Shown here: positions 1 through 6,953 of the stretch, piece after piece
Position numbering within the stretch: the stretch's first letter is position 1
Layout: each line of letters begins with the position of its first letter
Origin: Burkholderia sp. Ax-1719
GTDB lineage: Bacteria > Pseudomonadota > Gammaproteobacteria > Burkholderiales > Burkholderiaceae
Direction of reading: 5' to 3'
DNA: 64,000 nt
Assembly (NCBI RefSeq): GCF_011753055.1
Contig: NZ_VWWJ01000002.1
Location: 492,859 to 556,858, forward strand
Notes under the pieces: model-generated
What the model saw: only the letters and a program-made list of their open reading frames with translations
Told to the model about the DNA's origin: nothing
Databases searched by the model: none
Program-made: the position numbers and the translations under genes

Positions 1-514
1 TGGTGCCGTCGTCGTTCATCACCTCGCAGATCACGGCAGCGGGCGTCAGGCCTGCAAGCGCCGTGAGATCGCAGCCTGCCTCGGTATGGCCCGCTCGCAC
101 CAGCACGCCGCCGTCGCGCGCGACGATGGGGAAAACGTGGCCTGGCTGCACCAGATGTTCGGCGCGCACGCCTCGGGCGATAGCGGTGCGGATCGTGTGA
201 GCGCGGTCGGCGGCGCTGATGCCGGTGGTCACGCCTTGCGCGGCTTCGATGCTGACCGTGAAGGCCGTGCCGTACTGCGTGCCGTTGCGGGCGCTCATCG
301 GCGCGAGTTGCAGGTCCGCGGCGTGATCAGCGGTAAGCGTCAGGCAGATCAGGCCGCGTGCGTGTCGCGCCATGAAGTTGATCGCCTCGGGCGTGACGCA
401 ATCGGCGGCAATCACCAGATCGCCCTCGTTTTCGCGGTCTTCCTCGTCGACGAGGATCACCATGCGGCCCGCACGCAGCTCCGCAACGATGGTGGCGGTA
501 TCGGCCAGTTTCAT
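1..514 (-). CDS. ribB: 3,4-dihydroxy-2-butanone-4-phosphate synthase (RibB-like), 3' end beyond window
   Basis: RibB makes the four-carbon precursor of riboflavin from ribulose 5-phosphate. About 171 residues are visible from the ATG at 514; the gene runs off the left edge. The family signature is clear: an N-terminal [11 protein letters not shown] acidic loop (residues ~24-34) that binds metal and substrate, [20 protein letters not shown], and [15 protein letters not shown] followed by GHTEA. Its ATG overlaps the stop of the enoyl-CoA hydratase by four bases (ATGA), so it is the third gene of a leftward operon with an esterase and a hydratase. Whether a GTP cyclohydrolase II domain follows (RibBA) cannot be seen. 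A riboflavin gene in a steroid operon rich in flavoenzymes suggests cofactor supply, which is inference. Confidence 0.88.
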   Translation of the reverse strand, partial: MKLADTATIVAELRAGRMVILVDEEDRENEGDLVIAADCVTPEAINFMARHARGLICLTLTADHAADLQLAPMSARNGTQYGTAFTVSIEAAQGVTTGISAADRAHTIRTAIARGVRAEHLVQPGHVFPIVARDGGVLVRAGHTEAGCDLTALAGLTPAAVICEVMNDDGT

Positions 515-1344
515 GGGTTGGGCTCCTCGATGGTGGCGCGCGCAACGAAATGCGGCGCGCGGCGTTCGACAAAAGCGCGGCTCCCTTCGCGGAAATCGGG
601 CTGGGACGTACAGGCGAGAAAGCCGCGTTGCTCGGCGAGCAATTGCGCATCGAGCGTGCGGCCCGGTGCATCGGCGATCAAGTGTTTGGTGGTCGTGAAG
701 GCGGCTGGCGAAAGTGCGGCCAGGCGCTCAGCGCGCTCGCGCGTGGCGCTCGCCAGTTCGGCGGCGGGCACGACCCAGTTCACCAGACCGACGCGCAAGG
801 CGTCGGCGGCGCTATGGTGCTCATCCAGATAGAGCCATTGCGCGGCCACGCGTGCGCCCAGCAGGCGCGGCAGGTTGAAGGTTGCGCCGCCGTCGGGCGA
901 TGCGCCAAGTTTGTTGTAGGCGGAGGTGAACGTGGCGTGATCGGCGGCAATTGCCACGTCGCACGCGGCGACCAGCGCGAGACCGAAGCCCGCCGCCGCG
1001 CCGTTGACGCTGGCCATCACCGGCTTGGGCGAGCGCGCGAGGGTTGCGACCGCAAGCTGCGCGTGGCGCACCAGCTTGCCGATGGCGCGCGTGCGGCGCG
1101 CTTCCGGCAGGTCGAGCGCGCTGCGCATGGCCTCCACGTCGCCGCCCGCCATGAAGGCGCGGCCCGCGCCGGTCAGCACGATGGCGCGCACGGTGCGGTC
1201 CTGCGTGAGGCGTTCCAGTTGCGCGCACAGCTCGACAGCCATCGCGTTGTCGAGCGCGTTGAGCGCATCGGGGCGATTGAAGGTGAGCGTGGCCACGCCG
1301 TCGGCCCGGGTGAGAAGAATGGAGTCGCGAAGGGAGTCGGTCAT
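511..1344 (-). CDS. Enoyl-CoA hydratase/isomerase family protein
   Basis: A 277-residue crotonase-fold protein, expected to hydrate or isomerise an acyl-CoA in the cytoplasm. The oxyanion-hole segments are [12 protein letters not shown] (~residues 60-71) and VNGAAAGFG (~110-118), followed by [19 protein letters not shown] chose the ATG at 1344, seven bases after the stop of the upstream esterase gene; an in-frame upstream extension reads into that gene and has no family similarity. The gene overlaps the ribB start by four bases. The substrate is unknown. Its place behind a promoter carrying the shared operator motif suggests a steroid-derived or side-chain CoA ester. Phe replaces the more usual small residue in the first oxyanion segment, but the fold is not in doubt. 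Confidence 0.85.
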   Translation of the reverse strand: MTDSLRDSILLTRADGVATLTFNRPDALNALDNAMAVELCAQLERLTQDRTVRAIVLTGAGRAFMAGGDVEAMRSALDLPEARRTRAIGKLVRHAQLAVATLARSPKPVMASVNGAAAGFGLALVAACDVAIAADHATFTSAYNKLGASPDGGATFNLPRLLGARVAAQWLYLDEHHSAADALRVGLVNWVVPAAELASATRERAERLAALSPAAFTTTKHLIADAPGRTLDAQLLAEQRGFLACTSQPDFREGSRAFVERRAPHFVARATIEEPNP

Positions 1345-1351
1345 GGCGCGA

Positions 1352-2299
1352 TCAGCGATGAAACGCGGCGCGCAGGGCGCGGGCGCTGAAGTCGAGCACG
1401 GCGTCGGCGGCGTCGAGCACGCCAAGGAAGCTGGCGAAACCGTGGATCTGGCCGGGCCAGCGCACCAGCGTTGCGGCCACGCCCGCCTGGGCGAGACGCG
1501 CGGCGTAGTGCTCGGCTTCGTCGCGCAGCGGGTCGCATTCGGCGCTTACGATGGTTGCGGACGCAACGTGGTCGAGACGCTCGGTGCCCAGCGGGCTGGC
1601 GAGCGGCGCGGCGCGGTCGGTACTGCCTTCGTCGGCGCCGAAATATTGGTTCTTGAACCAGCGCATCAAGCCGGTATCGAGCAGATGGCCCTGGCCGTAG
1701 GTGTCGTACGAAGGATGCTCGTGGGCGCAATCGAGCACGGGATAAAGCAGGAGCTGATGCGCGATGGCCACTTCGCTGCGCAATTGCTGCGCGCACACGG
1801 CGGCCAGATTGCCGCCTGCGCTGTCACCGGCCACGGCCAGTGCACCCGTGCGTGCGCCAAGGTGAGCGGCGTTGGCTACGGCCCAGCGCACGGCGGCCAG
1901 CGCGTCTTGCGCGGCTGCGGGGAAACGTGCCTCGGGTGCGAGCCGGTAGTCGATGGAAAGCACGAGCGTGCGGGCGCGTGCAGCGAGCGTGCGGCAGAGA
2001 TTGGCGTGCGAGTCGATCCCGCAGGCCACGAAGCCGCCGCCGTGGAAGAACACGGTGAGCGGCAGCGCTTCGCCGCCGTGATTGATCGGACGATAGAGCC
2101 GGACGGCGAGCGGGCCAACATCGCCTGGCAGCGTCAGGTCATCTTCGGCGGCGATGGCGTCGCCGGGGCCGAATGCGTTGGCCGCGCCGCCCGCTGCGAG
2201 CGCGGCGCGATAGCTGGCGGCGTCGAGCAGGGCGTAGTCAGGCGCGGGCGCGCCGGCCAGCGAGGCGATCAGCGCGGCGGCCTGGGGATCGAGCGCCAT
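1352..2299 (-). CDS. Alpha/beta hydrolase, hormone-sensitive-lipase-type esterase
   Basis: A 315-residue carboxylesterase-like protein. It carries the HSL-family oxyanion motif HGGGF (~residue 85) and the nucleophile elbow GDSAGGN (Ser ~160). The remaining triad candidates are Asp in SAECDPLRDEA and His in GQIHGFASF near the C terminus. No signal peptide is visible, so it is probably cytoplasmic. It is the first gene of the leftward operon esterase-hydratase-ribB. The promoter region upstream carries the operator motif found before the other steroid units, so a role in hydrolysing steroid esters, lactones or an acyl intermediate is plausible. No specific substrate can be read from the sequence. 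Confidence 0.85.
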   Translation of the reverse strand: MALDPQAAALIASLAGAPAPDYALLDAASYRAALAAGGAANAFGPGDAIAAEDDLTLPGDVGPLAVRLYRPINHGGEALPLTVFFHGGGFVACGIDSHANLCRTLAARARTLVLSIDYRLAPEARFPAAAQDALAAVRWAVANAAHLGARTGALAVAGDSAGGNLAAVCAQQLRSEVAIAHQLLLYPVLDCAHEHPSYDTYGQGHLLDTGLMRWFKNQYFGADEGSTDRAAPLASPLGTERLDHVASATIVSAECDPLRDEAEHYAARLAQAGVAATLVRWPGQIHGFASFLGVLDAADAVLDFSARALRAAFHR

Positions 2300-2668
2300 G
2301 CGGGTTTCTCCTTGGTATTGAACGGGATAAGCGATAAAAACGCGTCAATCGAGGCTGAAACAGCGCCAGACGGCGTCATTGAGCGCATTGGAGCGTTTCG
2401 GCACGTCGGTGGCATCGTCCGATCAGACGAGGGGCAGGCGTGCTGAACGGCGTAATGTCTGGTAAGGGGCAAGGCGGGCGATTCGATGCGCGCATTCCCC
2501 CCACACAACGCGTCCAGCAATGAGGCGCGGGATACGTAGAAAACTCAGGAGACGCGAGGCGATGCACCGGCCAGGGGAATCTCCCGATGCCGATCGCATG
2601 ACAGCCCCGTAAAGTTGGCCGTCGCAAAAAGCGACGAGCAGGCGGCATGGAGGACGGAGACCGTGTTG
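2300..2668. other. Divergent intergenic region between esterase operon and LuxR regulator
   Basis: This 369-base stretch has no convincing gene. It holds a minus-strand operator/promoter at 2387-2430 for the leftward operon. On the plus side only a purine-rich ribosome site (GGAGG/GGAGA, 2649-2659) ahead of the regulator is clear. No plus-oriented copy of the operator was seen, so the regulator is probably not expressed from the same type of promoter. Confidence 0.6.
2387..2430 (-). promoter_or_regulatory. Steroid-locus operator plus -10, upstream of esterase operon
   Basis: On the minus strand the site reads TCGTCT-GATC-GGACGATG (2430 to 2413). A -10-like TCCAAT (2392-2387) follows exactly 20 bases later. 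It is one of seven intergenic copies of the motif in this window. The first half is the least conserved of the set (TCGTCT instead of TAGTCC). It lies about 113 bases upstream of the esterase ATG. The operator role is inferred from recurrence and spacing. Confidence 0.6.
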
Positions 2669-3850
2669 ATGGAGACGAGATGGGCCCCGGAAGAGGGCCA
2701 GGACGCGAGCGCCGTGGCGGGCATCGACGTTCCGCAGTTCAGCGCGCTACTCGCGCGCATCTACCAGGGGCCGCTCGAAACGGTGCCCTGGAAGGCCGCG
2801 CTGGAACTGATACGCGTCCATCTGGACGCGAGCTATACCACGCTGATCCTGCGCTCGCCTTCGAGCGACCGGCGTGGGCTGATGGTTCACGCGGCCGAAA
2901 GCGGCGCGGGCGCGCCCAACGACGCGTCGTATAACGACTATTACTATTCGCTCGATCCGTTCGTGGGCCTGCCCGCCGAGCGCGTGGTGACCGTGGACGA
3001 GGTATTCGGCGAAACCGGCTGGCTCTCTAGCGAGCTATACAAGCAGTTCCTGCAACCCGCCGATGTGCGCTACATCATGGGCGCGGATCTGCGCACCGAA
3101 ACCGGCGTGGAGTGTCGCTTTCGCGTCTGCCGCAAACATGGCGTCGCGCATTTTTCCGCGCGTGACAAGGCGTTTTGCGCACTGCTGCTGCCGCATCTGC
3201 GCCGTGCAGTGGAACTGCATTCGCGCCTGGACGTGGTGGAGTCCGAGCGCACGCTCTACGCCAGCGCCATCGACCGCATGCTGGTGGGCACGGTCACGCT
3301 CGACGAAAGCGGCGCGATCATGAGCACCAATAGCGTCGCCGATGAAATCCTCGCGGAAGCCGATGGCATGCGCATCGCGCACGGCCATGTGGAAGCCACC
3401 GATAGCCACGAAAACCGCACGCTGCAGCGGTTGATCCGCCACGCGATGATGGGGCATTTCGGCACCGCCGGGCCGCTGGTGGAGGCGATGCCGGTCACGC
3501 GCAGCGGCGACCGGCCGAAGCTGGGCGTGCTGGTGCGCACGGTGCCGCTGTCCGACTGGTCCGAGGACAATCGCCGCCGTCCCGCAACGGTGCTGTTCTT
3601 GCGCGACCCGGACCGCAAATCGCAGCGCTCGCAGGAGATTGTGCGCAAGCTGTTCGACCTCACGCCCGCCGAGACCTCGCTTGCGCTGCTGCTCACCAAC
3701 GGCCTCACGCTCGAAGAAGCTGCCGAGGAACTGGGCATCAGCAAGAACACGGCGCGCGCGCATCTGCGCTCGATCTTTTCGAAGACGGGTGTGACGCGTC
3801 AGGCCACGCTCGTGCGGATTCTGCTGGGCAGCGTGGTCCCGCTGGGCTAA
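2669..3850 (+). CDS. LuxR-family transcriptional regulator, TeiR/TesR-like candidate
   Basis: A 393-residue regulator with a C-terminal LuxR/GerE helix-turn-helix (~residues 330-385: LTPAETSLALLLTNGLTLEEAA, then ELGISKNTARAHLRSIFSKTGV). The N-terminal ~300 residues match no receiver or autoinducer domain that I recognise; they probably form a ligand-sensing region. I chose the ATG at 2669, which has GGAGA about nine bases upstream; an in-frame TTG at 2615 is less likely. In Comamonas testosteroni the LuxR-type TeiR/TesR controls steroid genes, so this is the natural candidate to bind the repeated TAGTCC-N4-GGACGATG sites. It stands alone, divergent from the esterase operon and convergent with the VOC gene. 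The assignment to steroid control is inference from context. Confidence 0.82.
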   Translation: METRWAPEEGQDASAVAGIDVPQFSALLARIYQGPLETVPWKAALELIRVHLDASYTTLILRSPSSDRRGLMVHAAESGAGAPNDASYNDYYYSLDPFVGLPAERVVTVDEVFGETGWLSSELYKQFLQPADVRYIMGADLRTETGVECRFRVCRKHGVAHFSARDKAFCALLLPHLRRAVELHSRLDVVESERTLYASAIDRMLVGTVTLDESGAIMSTNSVADEILAEADGMRIAHGHVEATDSHENRTLQRLIRHAMMGHFGTAGPLVEAMPVTRSGDRPKLGVLVRTVPLSDWSEDNRRRPATVLFLRDPDRKSQRSQEIVRKLFDLTPAETSLALLLTNGLTLEEAAEELGISKNTARAHLRSIFSKTGVTRQATLVRILLGSVVPLG

Positions 3851-3871
3851 CCCGCCGTGATGAAGCGGCGT

Positions 3872-3901
3872 ACGAAAGGCGGCCTCAGCGTCGCCTTTCG
3901 T
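3872..3901. terminator. Palindrome between convergent genes, possible terminator
   Basis: A perfect 10-base inverted repeat (ACGAAAGGCG at 3872-3881 and CGCCTTTCGT at 3892-3901, loop of 10) lies between the converging LuxR and VOC genes. No long T-run follows on either side, so it may act as a weak bidirectional terminator or only as an RNA 3' end stabiliser. Confidence 0.45.
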
Positions 3902-3904
3902 GCC

Positions 3905-4255
3905 TTAAACAAGGTGTTTTTGCGTGAGCACCAGCAATGCGCCGTTGCGATCCTCCAGCACCGCGCGCAATTCGTGTGGTCCTTGCTGCACCGGCACGCG
4001 CACCGACGCGCCCGCCGCCACCACGCGCGCCATCGCCGCATATAAATCGTCATCCTCAGCAATCTTGAAGGTGAGCGCGGGACGCTCGACGATACGCTCG
4101 TCGCCCGCTACCAGCGCGATCGTGAGCGGACCGCCTTCCAGCGCGCAATAGCGCTCGCCATCTCGCATTTTCACCGTCAGCCCGAGACCGTCGACAAAGA
4201 ACGGCAGCGCCGTGTCGATCGTCTCCACCGGGTACAGCATCATCGAAGCCTTCAT
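3905..4255 (-). CDS. VOC (glyoxalase/bleomycin-resistance) superfamily protein
   Basis: A 116-residue single-module VOC protein. The N terminus MKASMMLYPVETIDTALPFFVDGLGL and the C-terminal ELRAVLEDRNGALLVLTQKH are typical of small glyoxalase-like proteins. Metal ligands are not well conserved: the position usually held by Glu near the C terminus is not obvious, so it could bind a ligand without catalysis. It has its own promoter region with an operator-like site at 4304-4346 and is convergent with the LuxR gene. The substrate is unknown. The operator suggests that it belongs to the steroid regulon, possibly as an isomerase or ketosteroid-binding protein. Confidence 0.75.
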   Translation of the reverse strand: MKASMMLYPVETIDTALPFFVDGLGLTVKMRDGERYCALEGGPLTIALVAGDERIVERPALTFKIAEDDDLYAAMARVVAAGASVRVPVQQGPHELRAVLEDRNGALLVLTQKHLV

Positions 4256-4303
4256 CGCTTTTTTCCCCTTGATTCATGTCTTGTGTGGTCATGCCACGAG
4301 GCG

Positions 4304-4346
4304 ATCCTAACGCGCGCATCGCCGCGCGCCATGTCCGATTGGACTA
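4304..4346 (-). promoter_or_regulatory. Steroid-locus operator plus -10, upstream of VOC gene
   Basis: The minus strand reads TAGTCC-AATC-GGACATGG (4346 to 4329), a near match to the consensus. TAGGAT (4309-4304) follows 19 bases downstream as a -10-like element. TCC-N4-GGA is a clean inverted repeat, extended here as AGTCC-N4-GGACA. It is back to back with the plus-strand copy at 4394, so the VOC gene and the ring-degradation operon share a divergent control region. Confidence 0.55.
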
Positions 4347-4393
4347 GGCCGCAAAGCCTTTCTGTGGCGGCTTCAATGCCTGCTTCAACGCGT

Positions 4394-4437
4394 TAATCCA
4401 AACAGACGATGCAGCACGAGCCCTGCGCGCCGACACT
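4394..4437 (+). promoter_or_regulatory. Steroid-locus operator plus weak -10, upstream of LLM-hsaA-kstD operon
   Basis: TAATCC-AAAC-AGACGATG (4394-4411) is followed 20 bases later by GACACT (4432-4437), a weak -10. The site is 123 bases upstream of the ATG of the luciferase-like oxidoreductase gene. It probably drives the long operon that runs to kshB. Confidence 0.6.
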
Positions 4438-4534
4438 TCGTTTCGTGGACCGTCACGCGGTTCCCAGTTCGCCCACCTTGCCCATCCACGGCGCGGCACG
4501 GCGGCAAGACCGACACAACAAGGAGACACCCGCG

Positions 4535-5674
4535 ATGAAGTTTTCCCTGATCTACGAAGCCCAGACCACCGATGCGTCGCGCGAGGGCGACCACCGCGTC
4601 TTCAAGGAGACCGTCGAACAGGCGCTGCTGGCCGAGCAGATGGGCTTCGACACCGTCTGGTGCGTCGAGCACACCTCGCTGACGAATTACGCGCACATGA
4701 GCGCGCCGGAAACCTTTCTCGCCTATCTCGCGGGCCGCACCACACGCATCGGCCTCGGGCATGGCGTGATCTGCCTGCCGCCCGCCATGAACCATCCGAT
4801 CAAGGTGGCGGAGCGCGTGGCGATGCTCGACATTCTTTCGCAGGGTCGTGTGCATTTCGGCGTCGGCAAGGGCGGCAGCCAGCAGGAAGCGGGCGCGTTT
4901 GGTTACGACCTCGCAGAACTGCAACCGATGATCGACGAATCGATGTATCTCGTGCCGAAGATGTTCGTGCAGGACGAGATCGAGCACAACGGCCAATATA
5001 TCAAGATTCCTAAGCGTCCGATTCACCCGAAGCCGTATCAGGATCCGCATCCGCCCATGTACATGGCCTGTACCAATAGCGACGGCCTGCTGCGCGCGGG
5101 GCAACGCGGTCTGGGCGCGCTGGTGCTGGGCTTTGGCGGCCCGGACGAAGTGGCGAAGAAAAACGCGCTCTACCGCGAAGCGTGGCGCACCCGCAAGGCC
5201 GAAGATCAAGTGGGTTTTCGCCCGACCGAGCATCTCGCCGCGCTGTGCCCGGCCATCGTCATGGCGGACGGCCAGCAGGCCCGCAAGATCGGCATTCGCG
5301 GCCAGCGCTATTTCATGGAGTCGCTGGCGTACTGGTACACGGGCGGCGAGCGTCCGGACCCGGCTAACTGGGGCGACGATCTCGTGCAGGCCGACAGCGG
5401 CCAGATGGTGATCCGCTCGCGCTTCGCCTCGGAAGAAGTGGTGGTGGACTTCAGCGATCCCGCGCTTTCGATGATGAACCCCAATCACTCTTACGGCACG
5501 GTGGATGACTGCATCGGTTATGTAGGACGACTGATGGAAGCGGGTGTGGATGAGGTGCTGTTCCTCTGCCAGATGGGCACGGTGCCGCACGAAGCGCAGC
5601 TCGAAACCATCCGCAATATCGGCGAACACGTGATTCCGTACTTCAACCGCGTGAAGGCGCGCGCCGTCGCGTAA
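4535..5674 (+). CDS. Luciferase-like (LLM) flavin-dependent oxidoreductase
   Basis: A 379-residue TIM-barrel monooxygenase of the bacterial luciferase family, using reduced FMN or F420. It opens with MKFSLIYEAQ and continues with LAEQMGFDTVWCVEHTSL, TTRIGLGHGV, HPIKVAERVAMLDILSQGR and FGVGKGG, the standard family landmarks. The ATG at 4535 has AAGGAG ten bases upstream; upstream in-frame extension lacks family similarity. It is the first gene of the ring-degradation operon, ahead of hsaA, kstD and hsaB. No step of the characterised androstane pathway needs a luciferase-like enzyme, so its reaction is open. Candidates are a bile-acid-specific oxidation or a Baeyer-Villiger-type step. HsaB could supply reduced flavin. 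Confidence 0.85.
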   Translation: MKFSLIYEAQTTDASREGDHRVFKETVEQALLAEQMGFDTVWCVEHTSLTNYAHMSAPETFLAYLAGRTTRIGLGHGVICLPPAMNHPIKVAERVAMLDILSQGRVHFGVGKGGSQQEAGAFGYDLAELQPMIDESMYLVPKMFVQDEIEHNGQYIKIPKRPIHPKPYQDPHPPMYMACTNSDGLLRAGQRGLGALVLGFGGPDEVAKKNALYREAWRTRKAEDQVGFRPTEHLAALCPAIVMADGQQARKIGIRGQRYFMESLAYWYTGGERPDPANWGDDLVQADSGQMVIRSRFASEEVVVDFSDPALSMMNPNHSYGTVDDCIGYVGRLMEAGVDEVLFLCQMGTVPHEAQLETIRNIGEHVIPYFNRVKARAVA

Positions 5675-5727
5675 GCGTCAAGCCAGCGCCATCGACATCG
5701 AGATCAAGAAGAAACAAGGAGACAGCG

Positions 5728-6942
5728 GTGTATCGAGAACAAAAGCGTGAACACGATTCAAACGATTCGGCCGCTCTCGCGGCGGACCTGATCGCGCGCG
5801 CCCAGGCGCTCGCGCCCGTGCTGGCGCAGCGCGCGGACGCCGCCGAGGCCGAAGGGCGCATTCCCGCCCAAACGCTCGCCGATCTGCAGGCGGGGGGCTT
5901 CTTCAAGGTGCTCCAGCCTGCTCGCTACGGCGGCTATGAACTGGACCCGCAGGTGTTCTTCGAAATCCAGATGGCGCTGGCGCGCGGCTGCATGTCCACC
6001 GCGTGGGTGTACGGCGTGGTGGGCGTGCACAACTGGCAGATCGCACTGTTTGACGAGCAGGCCCAGCGCGATGTCTGGGGCGACGATCCCTCGACGTTGA
6101 TCGCGTCCACCTACATGCCGGTGGGCAAGGTCACGCCCGTTGAAGGCGGCTTCCGGCTTTCGGGCCACTGGAAGTTTTCGAGCGGGAGCGAACTATGCGA
6201 ATGGGTTTTCCTGGGCGCGCTGGTGCCGCCCGCGCGTGACGGCGAACCGCCCGAGTACCGTACTTTCCTGCTGCCAAAGAGCGCCTATCGCATCGAGCGC
6301 GACTGGGATGTATTGGGGCTGCGCGCAACGGGCAGCCACGATATCGTCGTCGATGATGTGTTCGTGCCCGCGTATCGCACGCACAAGGCCGTGGACGGCA
6401 TGATGGGCACGAGCCCGGGCCTGGCTGTCAACGATGCGCCGCTGTTTCGCCTGCCGTTCGCGCAGATTTTCGTGCGGGCGGTGTGCACGGCGTGCATCGG
6501 CGCGCTGCAAGGCGCGGTGGACGACTTTACCGCTTATGCGGCGAATCGCGTGAGCGCCAATAGCGGCGCAAAGACCAGCGACGATCTGGGCGCACAGAGT
6601 GCGTGCGCCAATGCCTCCACCGCCATCGACGAAATGCAGGTGCTGTTGCGCCGCAATTTCGCGGAGTTGCTGGCCGCTGCGCGAGGCGGCCCGGACGTAC
6701 CGATCGAACGCCGCGTGCTGTTTCGCTATCAGTCCGCGCAGGTGGCTGAGCGCTGCGCGCAGGCAGCCAATACGCTGCTGCGCTACGCCGGCGGCAATGG
6801 CATCTATCGACGCAATCCGCTGGTGCGCCGCTTTCTCGATCTGCACGCAGCGCGCGCGCACTACGCCAACAACGTTGACCGCTTCGGGCAGAACCTGGGC
6901 GCGGTGATGCTCGGCCGTCCCAACACGGACTTCTTCATCTGA
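5728..6942 (+). CDS. hsaA: 3-HSA monooxygenase oxygenase subunit (HsaA/TesA2-like)
   Basis: A 404-residue acyl-CoA-dehydrogenase-fold flavin monooxygenase of the HsaA/HpaH group. HsaA hydroxylates the phenolic ring A of 3-hydroxy-9,10-seconandrostatriene-dione to a catechol, using reduced flavin from HsaB. Landmarks are FFKVLQPARYGGYELDP near residue 60, GHWKFSSGSELCEWVFLGA near 150, GLRATGSHDIVVDDVFVP near 205, and LRYAGGNGIYRRNPLVRRFLDLHA near the C terminus. The start is GTG at 5728 with AAGGAG seven bases upstream. The flavin reductase partner lies two genes downstream (8723). General acyl-CoA dehydrogenase activity is unlikely because the sequence follows the monooxygenase branch, which lacks the C-terminal catalytic-Glu loop. 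Confidence 0.9.
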   Translation: MYREQKREHDSNDSAALAADLIARAQALAPVLAQRADAAEAEGRIPAQTLADLQAGGFFKVLQPARYGGYELDPQVFFEIQMALARGCMSTAWVYGVVGVHNWQIALFDEQAQRDVWGDDPSTLIASTYMPVGKVTPVEGGFRLSGHWKFSSGSELCEWVFLGALVPPARDGEPPEYRTFLLPKSAYRIERDWDVLGLRATGSHDIVVDDVFVPAYRTHKAVDGMMGTSPGLAVNDAPLFRLPFAQIFVRAVCTACIGALQGAVDDFTAYAANRVSANSGAKTSDDLGAQSACANASTAIDEMQVLLRRNFAELLAAARGGPDVPIERRVLFRYQSAQVAERCAQAANTLLRYAGGNGIYRRNPLVRRFLDLHAARAHYANNVDRFGQNLGAVMLGRPNTDFFI

Positions 6943-6953
6943 GGGCGGCGATC

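Noticed and set aside
1004..2446. A 480-codon plus-strand frame across the hydratase and esterase genes
   Set aside because: It runs antisense to two recognised genes and across their junction; no domain is visible.
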